From positions 1 through 64,000 of the forward strand of contig CAZART010000004.1 of the NCBI GenBank assembly GCA_964487555.1: DNA of 64,000 bases. Direction: 5' to 3'. This document shows positions 44,138-52,903 of this stretch, piece after piece; positions within the stretch are counted from its first letter, which is position 1, and each line of letters opens with the position of its first letter. Made by a program: the position numbers and the translations under genes. Source of the DNA: CAZART01 sp964487555 (GTDB lineage: Bacteria; Bacteroidota; Rhodothermia; Rhodothermales; VXPQ01). The notes under the pieces are model-generated. The model was not told the DNA's origin and ran no database searches. It saw only the letters and a list, made by a program, of their open reading frames with translations.

Positions 44138-45529
44138 ATGGACGATCCCCTTCGCATAGCCATCATCGGCGCAGGGCCGGCTGCCTTCTATGCGGCGGAT
44201 CACCTGCTGCGACAAAAAGACCTGATCGTTCAGATCGACATGTTCGACCGCCTTCCGACGCCTTTTGGCCTCGTGCGCGGCGGCGTTGCACCGGATCATC
44301 AGAAGATCAAGAATGTCTGCCGTGTCTACCACAAGACGGCGCAGCAGACCGGTTTTCGGTTCTTCGGTAACATTGAATTTGGAAAACACGTGATGCTCGA
44401 CGACCTCCAGCGTCACTATCATCAGATTTTCTTCGCGACAGGTGCCCAGACCGACCGGTCGCTCGGCATTCCGGGTGAGGATCTCAAGGGCAGCCACTCT
44501 GCGACGGAATTTGTGGCCTGGTACAATGGTCATCCGGATTACCGTGACTGCACGTTCGATCTTTCGGCCCAATCCGTCGTGATCGTCGGCGTCGGCAACG
44601 TAGCCGTGGACGTGGCGCGCATCCTCTGTCGAACGCCTGAAGAGCTCGAAACAACGGACATCGCCGATTACGCGCTAGAGGCGCTGCGCTCGAGCAACGT
44701 GCGCGAAGTGCACATGCTCGGACGCCGCGGCCCACTTCAGGCTGCCTTCACCCCACCTGAGGTGAAAGAGCTCGGTGAATTGAAAGACGCGGTGACCCTG
44801 GTCCGCCCCGACGAAGCCGAGCTCGATCCGATCAGTCGCGAGCAACTGGAGGATGCCGATCGCAACACGAGGCGCAATGTCGAGATTGTGCAGGACTTCG
44901 CTCTTGGGGACCCCGACGGCCGAACGAAACGGCTCTACATCCGATTCCTCGTCTCTCCTGTCGAGATCATCGGCGACGAGAGCGGCGCCGTCGCCTCCGT
45001 ACGCATCGTTCGAAACGAGCTCTACCGCAATGAAACAGGACGCATCCGCCCGCGCGCGACCGACGCGTTCGAAGAAATTGAGGCCGGCCTTGTTTTCCGA
45101 TCCGTCGGCTATGAAGGCGTAGCGCTTCCCGACGTACCTTTCGACTCCGACTGGAACGTCATTCTCAACGACCGTGGCCGCGTTCTCGACCCGGACTCGC
45201 GTCAAGCCCTCACGGGATTGTATGTAGGCGGATGGATCAAGCGCGGGCCGAGCGGCGTGATCGGCACGAACAAAGCCGACTCCGTCGAAACGGTGCAGTG
45301 CATGCTTGAGGATCTCGAAGCCGGTCGCTTGCTTGCTCCCGAATCTCCGGATCCCGCTTCGGCCGAACGGATGATCGCCGAAAAGCAGCCGCAAAATTTC
45401 ACGTACGAGGACTGGTGCCGCATCGACGAGCTGGAAACGGCGCGCGGCGTCGAGCAAGGCCGCCCGCGTGTAAAGTTTACGAGTGTCGAGGAGATGTGGA
45501 ATGCGATCGAAGAGGTGAGGAGTAGCTGA
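44138..45529 (+). CDS. Adrenodoxin-reductase-type ferredoxin-NADP+ reductase
   Basis: FAD flavoprotein moving electrons between NADPH and a ferredoxin. The start at ATG 44138 ('MDDPLRIAIIGAGPAAFYAA') agrees with family N-termini; ATG 44120 and GTG 44102 are in-frame alternatives. FAD-binding GxGxxA, 'FGLVRGGVAPDHQKIKN', the NADP-binding 'VVIVGVGNVAVDVARIL' and the C-terminal 'GWIKRGPSGVIGTNKADS' are all visible. These match FprA and mitochondrial adrenodoxin reductase. About 463 residues. It may form a transcription unit with the LacI regulator. Which ferredoxin it serves is unclear; the HiPIP in this window is of too high potential to be the obvious partner. Confidence 0.92.
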   Translation: MDDPLRIAIIGAGPAAFYAADHLLRQKDLIVQIDMFDRLPTPFGLVRGGVAPDHQKIKNVCRVYHKTAQQTGFRFFGNIEFGKHVMLDDLQRHYHQIFFATGAQTDRSLGIPGEDLKGSHSATEFVAWYNGHPDYRDCTFDLSAQSVVIVGVGNVAVDVARILCRTPEELETTDIADYALEALRSSNVREVHMLGRRGPLQAAFTPPEVKELGELKDAVTLVRPDEAELDPISREQLEDADRNTRRNVEIVQDFALGDPDGRTKRLYIRFLVSPVEIIGDESGAVASVRIVRNELYRNETGRIRPRATDAFEEIEAGLVFRSVGYEGVALPDVPFDSDWNVILNDRGRVLDPDSRQALTGLYVGGWIKRGPSGVIGTNKADSVETVQCMLEDLEAGRLLAPESPDPASAERMIAEKQPQNFTYEDWCRIDELETARGVEQGRPRVKFTSVEEMWNAIEEVRSS

Positions 45530-45605
45530 AGGGGAAGAGAAAGTGCCGACGTGCGCGAAGCGGCCCGCAACGCCCCACCGGAGGCCGCCATCCCGGAACG
45601 GGTGA

Positions 45606-48600
45606 TCAGTCTGAAAGGCCACCTACTCCCCTTAAAAACGTCAACAGATCCGCCATCTCATCTACGGTGATCTGTTCTTCGAGACCGTCGGGCATGGCGG
45701 AGCCGCCGATCTGCTGCATCGATTCGATCTCCTGCCGAGGAATCGTGACTTCGATGCCTTCCGGCATGATTAATGTGATGGCGGTAGCCGTTTCGGCGCG
45801 GAGCACGCCGGTAAGGCCGTCGCCGTTTCGCCGGTCGATGCGCCAGACCTCGTAGCCGGACGCGACGATCCGCGAGGGAACCAGAATGGCCTCGAGCAGA
45901 GCACGCGGCGACCAGTGCGATACCGTTCCGAGATCGGGCCCGAAGGATGAGGCCTCGCCGCGAATCCCATGGCAGCTCCCACAGGCGCCGGCGAAAACGA
46001 CACGTCCTGCGGCGGGATCTCCCCGTGAGCCAATTGCTTCCTGATAGCGCTTCAGGACGTCCACCCTGTTTGCTTCTGAGACACGGAGGAGCCGCCGCGC
46101 GCGTTGTTTTACGTGGCCGTCCCAGTCACGCATAAGCACGACGCGGCGCGCCCAGCCGAGAGCGGAGGGCGAAATGAGGCCGGACTCGACGGCGTCGAGG
46201 AGTGTGTTCACCCGTTCCTCGGAACGCATCATGGCATCCAGGGCCGCCTCGCGGCCGGCGAGAGACAGACGCGGCCAGTGCGCAAGCAGCGTGTCCGCAA
46301 CGTCCGCGGCAGGTGCCTGGGCCAGTGTCCGGATTGCCGCGGACTCCACTTCCGCGACGGGATGAGTGCGGATCAGTGTTCGGAGGTCGGATGCAAACGC
46401 ACTTGGATTGCTGAGGGCAAGCAGATCGAGGGCATCGGCTCGAAATGCAGGATCATCGTCGCGCGATAGCGCGACTGCGAGGGCCGCCGAACGTGTCGGA
46501 AGGCTGATTTCCTCGCTCGTCGCTATCCGAAATACGTCAAGAACAGGGCCGCGCAACGCGGAATCCGCCTGCGTGAAGAAGATGTCCGATAAGGCATCTA
46601 CGCGCGGCCGATCGAAGACGTCTTGTTCCGATCGCTGACGAATGCCCTCGACCAGCCCGCCGAGTATCGCGGCCGCCATGCGATGCTCGGGCGCGTCAAT
46701 GACGAGGTCGACGACCGACGCGAGATCATCAATCGAACCGCTGGATCCGACGAGCATCGCCACGCGACGCACGAAGGATTCGGCGCTCGCGCGCGAATCT
46801 GATTCGAGTGCATCGATGGAGCGCGAGAGCTGCGCGTATGTGGGCGGAGCGCCCGCGCTCAGGGACGCGATCTGCACCCATTTGTCGTCCAGGTCACTCA
46901 ACAGGATCTGACGACGCGCCTCTTCGGCGTCCCTGGAATCCAGCTCACCAAGCGCGAGAAGCACCTGAAACCGTACGCGTGCATCGGGATCAGCGGCCAT
47001 CCTGCAGAGCTCGAGTTCATACGTCGACGCACCATTGCGCTCTGCCAGCAGTGCGCCGTTTTCGCGAAGGCCGGCCACGGGATCACTCAAAGCCTGAAGG
47101 ACGTCGTCGCGCTTGACGAGGCCGAGTCCCTCGAGCGTCCATAAGGCGTGCAGACGACCGAGTGCGGACGAACTCGTGCGGAGAAGCCCGCGCAACGGTC
47201 CCTCGGCGTCCTTTCCGCCCCGGTCTACCAGCAGGCGCTGTGCCTGCAGGCGCCACCAGCGGTTGTCATGCGAGAGAAGAGCCACGAGATCGCGCGTCGA
47301 TGCATCGCCGAGCGACAACTTGCCGATCCACGACGGTGCGTCGGATTCATTTCGGGAGATGCGATAGATGCGACCGCGATCTCGGCCGCGGTACAGATCC
47401 CGCGTCTGCGCCTCGTCATCCTCCATCCACTCGGGGTGCTCGACGATTTCCCGGTAGTAGTCCACGACGTATAGCGCGCCGTCCGGACCTATATAGAAGT
47501 TGACCGGACGAAACCAGCTGTCCGTCGAGGCCAGGAACTCGCGAGACTCGAACAGCCGCTCGGCGACGAAGGAGACGCCGTTCGGCGAGACGACATCCGC
47601 ATGGACGAGGTTGTGCACGGGCTCGGCGACGAATACTGCCTGGTCATATGGCTCGCCAAACGTGCCTCCATTGTAATACGTGATACCGGCCGCGCTCGTG
47701 AAGACGCCGCGATCCGTCAGGAGCGTGTGTTCAGGGTCCAGCGTGATGGGATAAACAGCCGCGGCGGCGCCGTGCTCCGGCGTCGATTCAAGTACGTCCC
47801 GAACAGGCAGCGCGGGATTGCGCTTGAGATAACGTGCCGCGACGAGCTCCACATACTGATGATTGGCATTGCTCACGAGGAAATGCCGTCCCCACACGTC
47901 GAAGTCGTGGCCGAACTGGGATGATGACGACTCCGCGAAAAGCTCTCCGGTGTCGGGTCTGAAGCGCACATTGCGGCCGCCGGCATTCACGCCTAGACGG
48001 CTTCCGCCTCCTTCGATGTCGGCATGTTCGTCGCTGTCGGGCCTATGGTGGGTCACGTGCACTTCGCCTGCCGTGTGTGTCGACGCCTTTTCCGCCCTAT
48101 CGACAGCGGCATACTTCCCGACAAACCGCACGTCGCTTCCCTTATCGCCGAAGTCCTTCTCGAACGTCTCCGTCCCGATCGGCCCGCTATTGGCGAGGTG
48201 GATGCCGTTATCCAGGGCGTACAAGGGATTGTTGAAGTTGTGCTGCGGATTGGAGAGCGCAAAGCCCGTCAGTACGACCTCTCTGACGTCGGCCCGGCCG
48301 TCGCCGTCGGTATCCTCTAGGTAAAAAACGTCGGGCGCGGCGGTGACGAGGATCCCGTTCTTCCACCGAGTCACGCCGGTGGGAAGCGTAAATCCCGCTG
48401 CAAAAACCGTGCTTGAGTCCGGACGCCCGTCACCGTCGGTATCCGACAACAGCATGATCCGTCCACTGGGGCTTGTGTCGAGCGGATACCCCGGCATTTC
48501 GACGACGTAGATCCGGCCCGCCTCGTCGATCTCCATATCCACCGGATCCGATACCAGCGGCTCCGCTGCAAACACCTCGATCTGAAAACCATCGGCTAGC

Positions 48601-48764
48601 TCGAACGTATGCAATGCTTCATCCGGCTCAAACGGGGGACCATCTTGGTGCCGGCTCAGGCCTGCCAGACCGATGACGATTACCAAGACCACGGCATTCA
48701 CACATGTCCGGATGAGCCCGCCGCGCCTGCGTCCTACCGCGCCGCCGAGATTCGTGCAATCCAT
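45606..48764 (-). CDS. PVC-type membrane-anchored dehydrogenase-like protein with C-terminal CxxCH haem motif
   Basis: A 1052-residue protein common in Planctomycetes and some Rhodothermota. From ATG 48764 it has a basic N-terminus and one hydrophobic anchor ('TCVNAVVLVIVIGLAGLS'). Then a propeller-like domain with Asp-rich repeats ('DTDGDGRPDSSTVFA', 'DTDGDGRADVREVVL', calcium-binding style) and 'HNFNNPLYALDNGIHLANS'. A long helical HEAT-like region (about 590-920) leads to a cytochrome c domain with CGSCH and a distal Met region. An open frame extends further upstream to 48998, but 48764 is the better start and leaves room for the divergent sulfur-operon promoter. Likely an extracytoplasmic sugar or alcohol dehydrogenase; substrate unknown. 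Confidence 0.85.
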   Translation of the reverse strand: MDCTNLGGAVGRRRGGLIRTCVNAVVLVIVIGLAGLSRHQDGPPFEPDEALHTFELADGFQIEVFAAEPLVSDPVDMEIDEAGRIYVVEMPGYPLDTSPSGRIMLLSDTDGDGRPDSSTVFAAGFTLPTGVTRWKNGILVTAAPDVFYLEDTDGDGRADVREVVLTGFALSNPQHNFNNPLYALDNGIHLANSGPIGTETFEKDFGDKGSDVRFVGKYAAVDRAEKASTHTAGEVHVTHHRPDSDEHADIEGGGSRLGVNAGGRNVRFRPDTGELFAESSSSQFGHDFDVWGRHFLVSNANHQYVELVAARYLKRNPALPVRDVLESTPEHGAAAAVYPITLDPEHTLLTDRGVFTSAAGITYYNGGTFGEPYDQAVFVAEPVHNLVHADVVSPNGVSFVAERLFESREFLASTDSWFRPVNFYIGPDGALYVVDYYREIVEHPEWMEDDEAQTRDLYRGRDRGRIYRISRNESDAPSWIGKLSLGDASTRDLVALLSHDNRWWRLQAQRLLVDRGGKDAEGPLRGLLRTSSSALGRLHALWTLEGLGLVKRDDVLQALSDPVAGLRENGALLAERNGASTYELELCRMAADPDARVRFQVLLALGELDSRDAEEARRQILLSDLDDKWVQIASLSAGAPPTYAQLSRSIDALESDSRASAESFVRRVAMLVGSSGSIDDLASVVDLVIDAPEHRMAAAILGGLVEGIRQRSEQDVFDRPRVDALSDIFFTQADSALRGPVLDVFRIATSEEISLPTRSAALAVALSRDDDPAFRADALDLLALSNPSAFASDLRTLIRTHPVAEVESAAIRTLAQAPAADVADTLLAHWPRLSLAGREAALDAMMRSEERVNTLLDAVESGLISPSALGWARRVVLMRDWDGHVKQRARRLLRVSEANRVDVLKRYQEAIGSRGDPAAGRVVFAGACGSCHGIRGEASSFGPDLGTVSHWSPRALLEAILVPSRIVASGYEVWRIDRRNGDGLTGVLRAETATAITLIMPEGIEVTIPRQEIESMQQIGGSAMPDGLEEQITVDEMADLLTFLRGVGGLSD

Positions 48765-48909
48765 AAAGCTGATCGCTATCACCAAAAGAATTAGATATTT
48801 ACCTGACGTTAGGCCCGCGACACCGAATCCGCGCCTCCGGGAACGGCCCACTTCACAGATTTTACACAATAGATCGGAAATAAAACCGCTTCCGGGCGCC
48901 TCAAGGGCC

Positions 48910-48938
48910 TTGAATTCGCCGATCGTAGGCTCTATCGT
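48910..48938 (+). promoter_or_regulatory. Candidate sigma-70 promoter for the sulfate-assimilation leader
   Basis: TTGAAT (48910-48915), a 17-base spacer and TATCGT (48933-48938). Transcription would begin near 48945, giving about 60 bases of leader before the Cys-rich peptide start. Match is fair, not strong. Confidence 0.45.
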
Positions 48939-49007
48939 TAGAAACGAATGAGAAAAATCTATCTGATCGCGACTAGTTTGCGCCACATCGAGCTCCATAC
49001 GTCCTGT

Positions 49008-49115
49008 ATGCCATGTCCATGCTGCGGCTGTATGTGCTGCTGCATGGATTGCTGCGTTTGCGCGGAGCCGAGTGGTGCCGACACATCTCGCGATAGACCG
49101 CTAACTCGAAGTTAG
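49008..49115 (+). CDS. Cysteine-rich leader peptide (candidate attenuator)
   Basis: A 35-codon ORF that opens MPCPCCGCMCCCMDCCVC, ten cysteines in the first 18 residues, followed by a hydrophilic tail ending at TAG 49113-49115. Such a run of Cys codons has no structural sense as a free peptide, but fits a ribosome sensor for Cys-tRNA charging. It lies upstream of cobA-cysH-siroheme synthase, genes of sulfate reduction to cysteine, with an intrinsic terminator between (49139-49171). No clear Shine-Dalgarno is seen. Analogous poly-cysteine leaders are described in mycobacteria; this would be an independent version in this lineage. Translation is inferred, not shown. Confidence 0.7.
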   Translation: MPCPCCGCMCCCMDCCVCAEPSGADTSRDRPLTRS

Positions 49116-49151
49116 CGCCCCCCGAGAAACTGTGCCGACCCGCTCATCTCC
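49064..49151 (+). promoter_or_regulatory. Putative antiterminator pairing across the leader
   Basis: GGAG (49064-49067) can pair with CTCC (49148-49151), and GAGTGG (49070-49075) with CCGCTC (49140-49145, one G-U pair), with a two-by-two internal loop. This helix uses the 5' arm of the terminator, so the two are mutually exclusive. Its 5' strand lies just after the last Cys codon. A ribosome stalled on early Cys codons would leave it free. Also present is a perfect 8-bp hairpin over the leader stop codon (49099-49117), optionally extended by TCTCG/CGAGA. Confidence 0.45.
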
Positions 49152-49171
49152 CGAAGGTGAGCGGGTTTTTT
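49139..49171 (+). terminator. Intrinsic terminator between the Cys leader and cobA
   Basis: A 10-bp stem with one G-U pair (49139-49148 and 49156-49165, seven-base loop) and six T residues (49166-49171). It ends 94 bases before the cobA start codon, so most transcripts would stop here unless the hairpin is prevented. Confidence 0.9.
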
Positions 49172-49265
49172 GTTGTTTAAAAGCTCGCCTTCGCCACGAG
49201 GAGACTACGCAGATGCAGCCTCGGACACGGGTAACGAATTTGGATCTCCAACGACACCACAACAA

Positions 49266-50186
49266 ATGCGAAGGCCAATCGACAGCGGAACCGTTTATCT
49301 CGTAGGCGCCGGTCCTGGCGATCCGGATCTGATCACCGTAAAGGGATTAAAGGTGCTTCGGCTGGCGGACGTGGTTGTCTATGATCGCCTCATCCACCCG
49401 GATCTTCTCGACGAAGCCCCGGTCAATGCCGACCGCATCTACGTAGGCAAGGCCCCGGGCAACCATTCCATCCCGCAGGAGAGGATCAATGAGATTCTCG
49501 TCGAACAAGGGCGCCGCGGCCGGTTGGTTGTGCGATTGAAGGGCGGAGACCCTTTCGTATTCGGGCGCGGCGGCGAGGAGGCGTTCGCGCTGGCGGCCGC
49601 CGGCATCCCGTTTCACGTCGTCCCCGGCATCACGAGCGCGATCAGCGTGCCGGCCTATGCGGGAATTCCCGTCACGCACCGCAACGTGTCGTCTGCGTTC
49701 ACGGTAGTCACCGGACACTCCTGCTACGAAGGAGACGATCCGGACTGGATCTCACTGGCTCGGGCCGGCACTCTGGTCATTCTCATGGGTCTCAAGCGTC
49801 TGCCGACTATCGCGAATACTCTCGTCGATGCCGGCATTGACGCTTCGATGCCGGCTGCCGTTATCTCATCAGGCTCCACGAACAATCAGGTTGTGGTGGA
49901 AGGTACGCTGGAGAATATCGGCCGCCGGACGCGTCATCTCGAGACACCGGCGACCATCGTCATCGGCCATGTCGTCTCCCTCCGGCCCTGGATGTCCTGG
50001 TTTAATCCCGATGATCAGGCCGGCGGTGACGGTGTACCTTTCGAGCCCGGCGCAATCGGGATCAGCGCGCGCAGCCATGATCCAGTCGACATCGCCTCCC
50101 ACGCCGTCGGAGTATCGAACCTGGATCGAGGTGCTAACAAAAGACCTGCTCCTCACGACATCGTCGAACTCGCACCCACACCATGA
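49266..50186 (+). CDS. cobA: Uroporphyrinogen-III C-methyltransferase
   Basis: Adds two SAM-derived methyl groups to uroporphyrinogen III to make precorrin-2, the precursor of siroheme and B12. From ATG 49266 the protein is 306 residues. Motifs: 'VYLVGAGPGDPDLITVKGL' at the N-terminus, 'VVYDRLI', 'VVRLKGGDPFVFGRGGEEA' and 'PGITSAISVPAYAGIPVTHR'. An upstream in-frame TTG inside the terminator T-tract is rejected as start. The last 60 residues after 'LRPWMSWF' are non-conserved. Its stop overlaps the cysH start (ATGA). With the siroheme synthase it provides the sulfite-reductase cofactor. Expression is likely controlled by the Cys-rich leader and terminator upstream. Confidence 0.95.
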   Translation: MRRPIDSGTVYLVGAGPGDPDLITVKGLKVLRLADVVVYDRLIHPDLLDEAPVNADRIYVGKAPGNHSIPQERINEILVEQGRRGRLVVRLKGGDPFVFGRGGEEAFALAAAGIPFHVVPGITSAISVPAYAGIPVTHRNVSSAFTVVTGHSCYEGDDPDWISLARAGTLVILMGLKRLPTIANTLVDAGIDASMPAAVISSGSTNNQVVVEGTLENIGRRTRHLETPATIVIGHVVSLRPWMSWFNPDDQAGGDGVPFEPGAIGISARSHDPVDIASHAVGVSNLDRGANKRPAPHDIVELAPTP

Positions 50187-50956
50187 AGCCGATCGAATTT
50201 CCCGAAAGGCCTCACGCACCGACATCGAAGAGGGCGTGGAATCGCGCTGAGCTTCAACGCGTGAGCGACGAATTCGAAGACGCTTGGCCGGACGCCATTC
50301 TCCGGTGGGCCCTCAATACGTTCGGATCCGACGCAGCCATGGCGACCGGTTTCGGTCCGTCGGGCGTCGCGCTGATGCATCTCGTATCGTGCATTAACCA
50401 GGAGGCCACCGTCTTCTATCTGGATACCGATCTACTCTTTCCGGAGACGCACGACCTCAAACGGCGCCTCGCCGATCGGCTCGGGCTGACGTTCACGCGC
50501 GTGCATTCCGGATTGTCTCTTCCGGATCAGGCCCGGGAAGAAGGGCCGAATCTCTGGCAGACAAATCCTGACCGCTGCTGCTTTATCCGCAAAGTACAGC
50601 CGCTTCGGCGTTTCCTCTCGTCCCGCGAGGCATGGATTACGGGGATCCGGCGCGATCAGTCCCCGACGCGCGAGCGGATCGGCATCGTAGGATGGGATGA
50701 GGCGAACGGCCTCGTTAAGATCAATCCGCTGGCGAACTGGACCGAAGATCAGGTATGGCAGTATGTCGAGGTAAACGAACTGCCCTACAACAGGCTCCAC
50801 GACCAGGGCTATCCGAGCCTCGGCTGCATTCCATGCACGAAGCCGGTGAGCGAAAATGAAGATCCACGGGCCGGTCGGTGGCAGGGTCACAACAAGCTCG
50901 AGTGCGGCATCCATGTAGATAAGGTGGATGAGACGATTCTTCGGAGAAGTGCCTGA
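50183..50956 (+). CDS. cysH: Assimilatory adenylyl-sulfate (APS/PAPS) reductase
   Basis: Reduces activated sulfate to sulfite with thioredoxin. At 257 residues it carries Cys132-Cys133 and Cys215-x-x-Cys218, the CC/CxxC set that binds a [4Fe-4S] cluster, so it is the APS-using bacterial type rather than the cluster-free PAPS enzyme. The catalytic cysteine lies in the C-terminal ECGIH (Cys241). The PP-loop region reads 'ATGFGPSGVALMHL', slightly unusual relative to the common S-G-G form. Overlaps cobA by four bases and precedes the siroheme synthase by two bases. ATP sulfurylase and sulfite reductase are not in the window. Confidence 0.93.
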   Translation: MKPIEFPERPHAPTSKRAWNRAELQRVSDEFEDAWPDAILRWALNTFGSDAAMATGFGPSGVALMHLVSCINQEATVFYLDTDLLFPETHDLKRRLADRLGLTFTRVHSGLSLPDQAREEGPNLWQTNPDRCCFIRKVQPLRRFLSSREAWITGIRRDQSPTRERIGIVGWDEANGLVKINPLANWTEDQVWQYVEVNELPYNRLHDQGYPSLGCIPCTKPVSENEDPRAGRWQGHNKLECGIHVDKVDETILRRSA

Positions 50957-50958
50957 CC

Positions 50959-51624
50959 ATGAACGTCTATCCGATCTTCCTGAACAACCTTCACGGGCGC
51001 CGCTGCCTCGTCATCGGCGGCAATCACGAGGCGGAACGCAAGGCCCTCGGCTTACTCGAATGCGACGCGGACGTGGAAGTGATCAGCCCGTCGATAACGG
51101 ATGTGCTGGAGGAGTTGGCGGAATCCGGGCGCATCCGCTGGGTGGAGCGCGACTACCGTCCCGGGGATGTCGCCGGTGCGTTTCTCGTGATCGTGAGCGA
51201 GACGAATCCGCCCAAGACACGGCCGATTTTCGAGGAAGCGGAACGCGAGAACGTGCTCATCAATGCCATGGACGACGTGCCGCATTGCACGTTTGTGGCG
51301 GGATCGGTCGTTCGGCGCGGGCATCTCACCCTCTCGATCTCATCCAGCGGCGCCGCACCCGCCCTCTCGGTGCGCCTGCGGCAAGAATTCGAAAATCGGT
51401 TCGGTCCGGAATACGAAGTATTTCTCGGTTGGATGGCTGCTCTGCGCGAGCCCATGGCCCGTCATATCCCGGAATTCGAGACGAGGCGGGCGATCTGGTA
51501 CGAGCTCGTCGATTCCGATATCCTCACCCTGCTGGCCGAGGAGCGGGAATCCGAGGCGCTGGACCGGCTCGTGGAGATCGTCGGTGACAATGTGGCCGCA
51601 GACGCGTTTTTCGCGACGACGTAG
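50959..51624 (+). CDS. Siroheme synthase, precorrin-2 dehydrogenase/ferrochelatase type (CysG N-terminal/Met8-like)
   Basis: Oxidises precorrin-2 with NAD+ and inserts iron to make siroheme, the cofactor of sulfite reductase. The 221-residue protein matches the N-terminal half of CysG: Rossmann motif 'CLVIGGNHEAERKALGLL' (about 16-33), 'VERDYRPGDVAGAFLVIVSET', 'INAMDDVPHCTFVAGSVVRRGHLTLSISSSG' style centre and a helical C-terminal domain. The usual GxGxxA is GGNHEA here. Third and last gene of the operon, two bases after cysH. The downstream region is a small array of inverted repeats with no obvious gene. Confidence 0.93.
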   Translation: MNVYPIFLNNLHGRRCLVIGGNHEAERKALGLLECDADVEVISPSITDVLEELAESGRIRWVERDYRPGDVAGAFLVIVSETNPPKTRPIFEEAERENVLINAMDDVPHCTFVAGSVVRRGHLTLSISSSGAAPALSVRLRQEFENRFGPEYEVFLGWMAALREPMARHIPEFETRRAIWYELVDSDILTLLAEERESEALDRLVEIVGDNVAADAFFATT

Positions 51625-51696
51625 ATCACTCGGTCCGTGGCGTGCACGTACGCGCCGCTCTACGCCACGCGTACCCTGGCTCGTCCCCTCCGTCGT

Positions 51697-51753
51697 CTAG
51701 ATGTGTCTAGCTCACCTAGATGTGTCTAGCGTACGTAGATGTGTCTAGCGCAC
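51697..51753. repeat. Three tandem 19-bp units each holding an inverted repeat
   Basis: Units begin near 51697, 51716 and 51735. Each contains TAGATGTGTCTAG, with CTAGA/TCTAG arms around TGTG in the first two and GTAGA in the third. They lie between convergent genes (siroheme synthase and the phosphotriesterase-like gene). Possible protein-binding array or bidirectional transcript end. Confidence 0.85.
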
Positions 51754-51772
51754 CACAAGTGAGCCTGGCGTC

Positions 51773-52798
51773 CTATGCGTGGAACTCACGAATGCGAATC
51801 CGAAATGCATCCGCGGGATTCTCGACAATGAGCTGCTGAATCTCTTCCTCAGAAAATCCTGCCTCGCCCAGCGCGGGCAAGAACGTGTCGAACAACGTAG
51901 TGAACCCGCGGAAATCACCACCTCGCGGTTCGCCCACACTGTACCAGCCGGCGTCGTGTGAGACCAGTACGCGGCTTAGCAATCGATGCCGCTTCATATT
52001 CTGCACGAGCTCGATGTGGCGGTCGATCGTGGCCGGCGCAAGACCGTCGAATTCGACCCATGCCCCCTCGCGCGCTGCCTCGACGTGGGTTGCCAGGTCA
52101 TCTTCCGCCTGCGCATGTACCCATATCCATGCGCTGGGGTGTACGCCCTCCTCCTTCAGGATTCCAATCTCCTCGAGAGCCGTCACCGCCGGTCCCGTGT
52201 GCGCTGCGATCGTGAGACCGGTCGCGCGATGCGTGCGCGCGGCGGCACGAACCAGGGTCTCATCCATCTCGTTCAATCTTCCTTCATCGACCCCGATCTT
52301 CACCAGACCCGGACGGATTCCTGTATCGCCTACTCCCTCGCGGTACTCGGCAATCCATCGCTCCGCAAGCGCATCGACGGATTCGGTGAAGGCATGCTCG
52401 GGAAGATGAACGTCCTCTCGCGCGCCGTAATAGCCCGTGTTCGTCAGGATATGCAGGCCGGTTGCCTCCGCGAGCGCGCGCAGCAGAGTGGGATCACGTC
52501 CAAGATAGGACGGCGTGGCATCCACAAACGTACGGCAGCCGGCGTCGCGTAGCGCGAGAAGGTGCGATAGAGCGACGTCAAACGCCTCCTCTCTGTTATA
52601 CGCCGTTTCACCCAGCTCGGTCACGGGGACGAAGTCGACGAGGATATGCTCGTGCGGAAGCGTGATGCCCATCTCGTCGGGTGCTATCGCGCCTCGAACG
52701 GTCATGATGCGGCCGAGACGGGGCGTTCGGCGGACATCGGCGGAGCAGCCGGCAAAAAGCGCGGCGAGCGTAGTAGCAAGAAAGTCTCGGCGATGCAT
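51773..52798 (-). CDS. Phosphotriesterase-family metallohydrolase, predicted lipoprotein
   Basis: A 341-residue TIM-barrel hydrolase of the phosphotriesterase/aryldialkylphosphatase family, also including lactonases and sugar-lactone enzymes. N-terminus MHRRDFLATTLAALFAGC is a signal with twin-Arg-like start and lipobox Cys. Metal ligands appear in order: 'GITLPHEHILVDF' (HxH), carbamylated Lys in 'LVKIGVDEG', 'IAAHTGPAV', 'WIWVHAQAEDD' and the final Asp in 'VLVSHDAGWYSVGEPRGG'. All metal-binding positions are present. Convergent with the siroheme synthase; divergent from the FKBP gene. Substrate not inferable. Confidence 0.9.
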   Translation of the reverse strand: MHRRDFLATTLAALFAGCSADVRRTPRLGRIMTVRGAIAPDEMGITLPHEHILVDFVPVTELGETAYNREEAFDVALSHLLALRDAGCRTFVDATPSYLGRDPTLLRALAEATGLHILTNTGYYGAREDVHLPEHAFTESVDALAERWIAEYREGVGDTGIRPGLVKIGVDEGRLNEMDETLVRAAARTHRATGLTIAAHTGPAVTALEEIGILKEEGVHPSAWIWVHAQAEDDLATHVEAAREGAWVEFDGLAPATIDRHIELVQNMKRHRLLSRVLVSHDAGWYSVGEPRGGDFRGFTTLFDTFLPALGEAGFSEEEIQQLIVENPADAFRIRIREFHA

Positions 52799-52903
52799 CT
52801 AATTATCCCTTTTGTGCGAACACTGGTCCTTTCCGGATCGCAGAGCGTCGTCGCCCGTAAACCTTATACGCAATGACATTTTTCGTCTATAAGTGAGGAT
52901 TTC

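Noticed and set aside
48765..48998. Upstream start (48998) for the large CxxCH protein
   Set aside because: The added residues lack signal-peptide form and would overlap the candidate promoter of the sulfur operon; ATG 48764 gives a basic-hydrophobic anchor.
49170..49265. TTG 49170 as the cobA start
   Set aside because: It lies in the terminator T-tract and the added 32 residues are not family-like.
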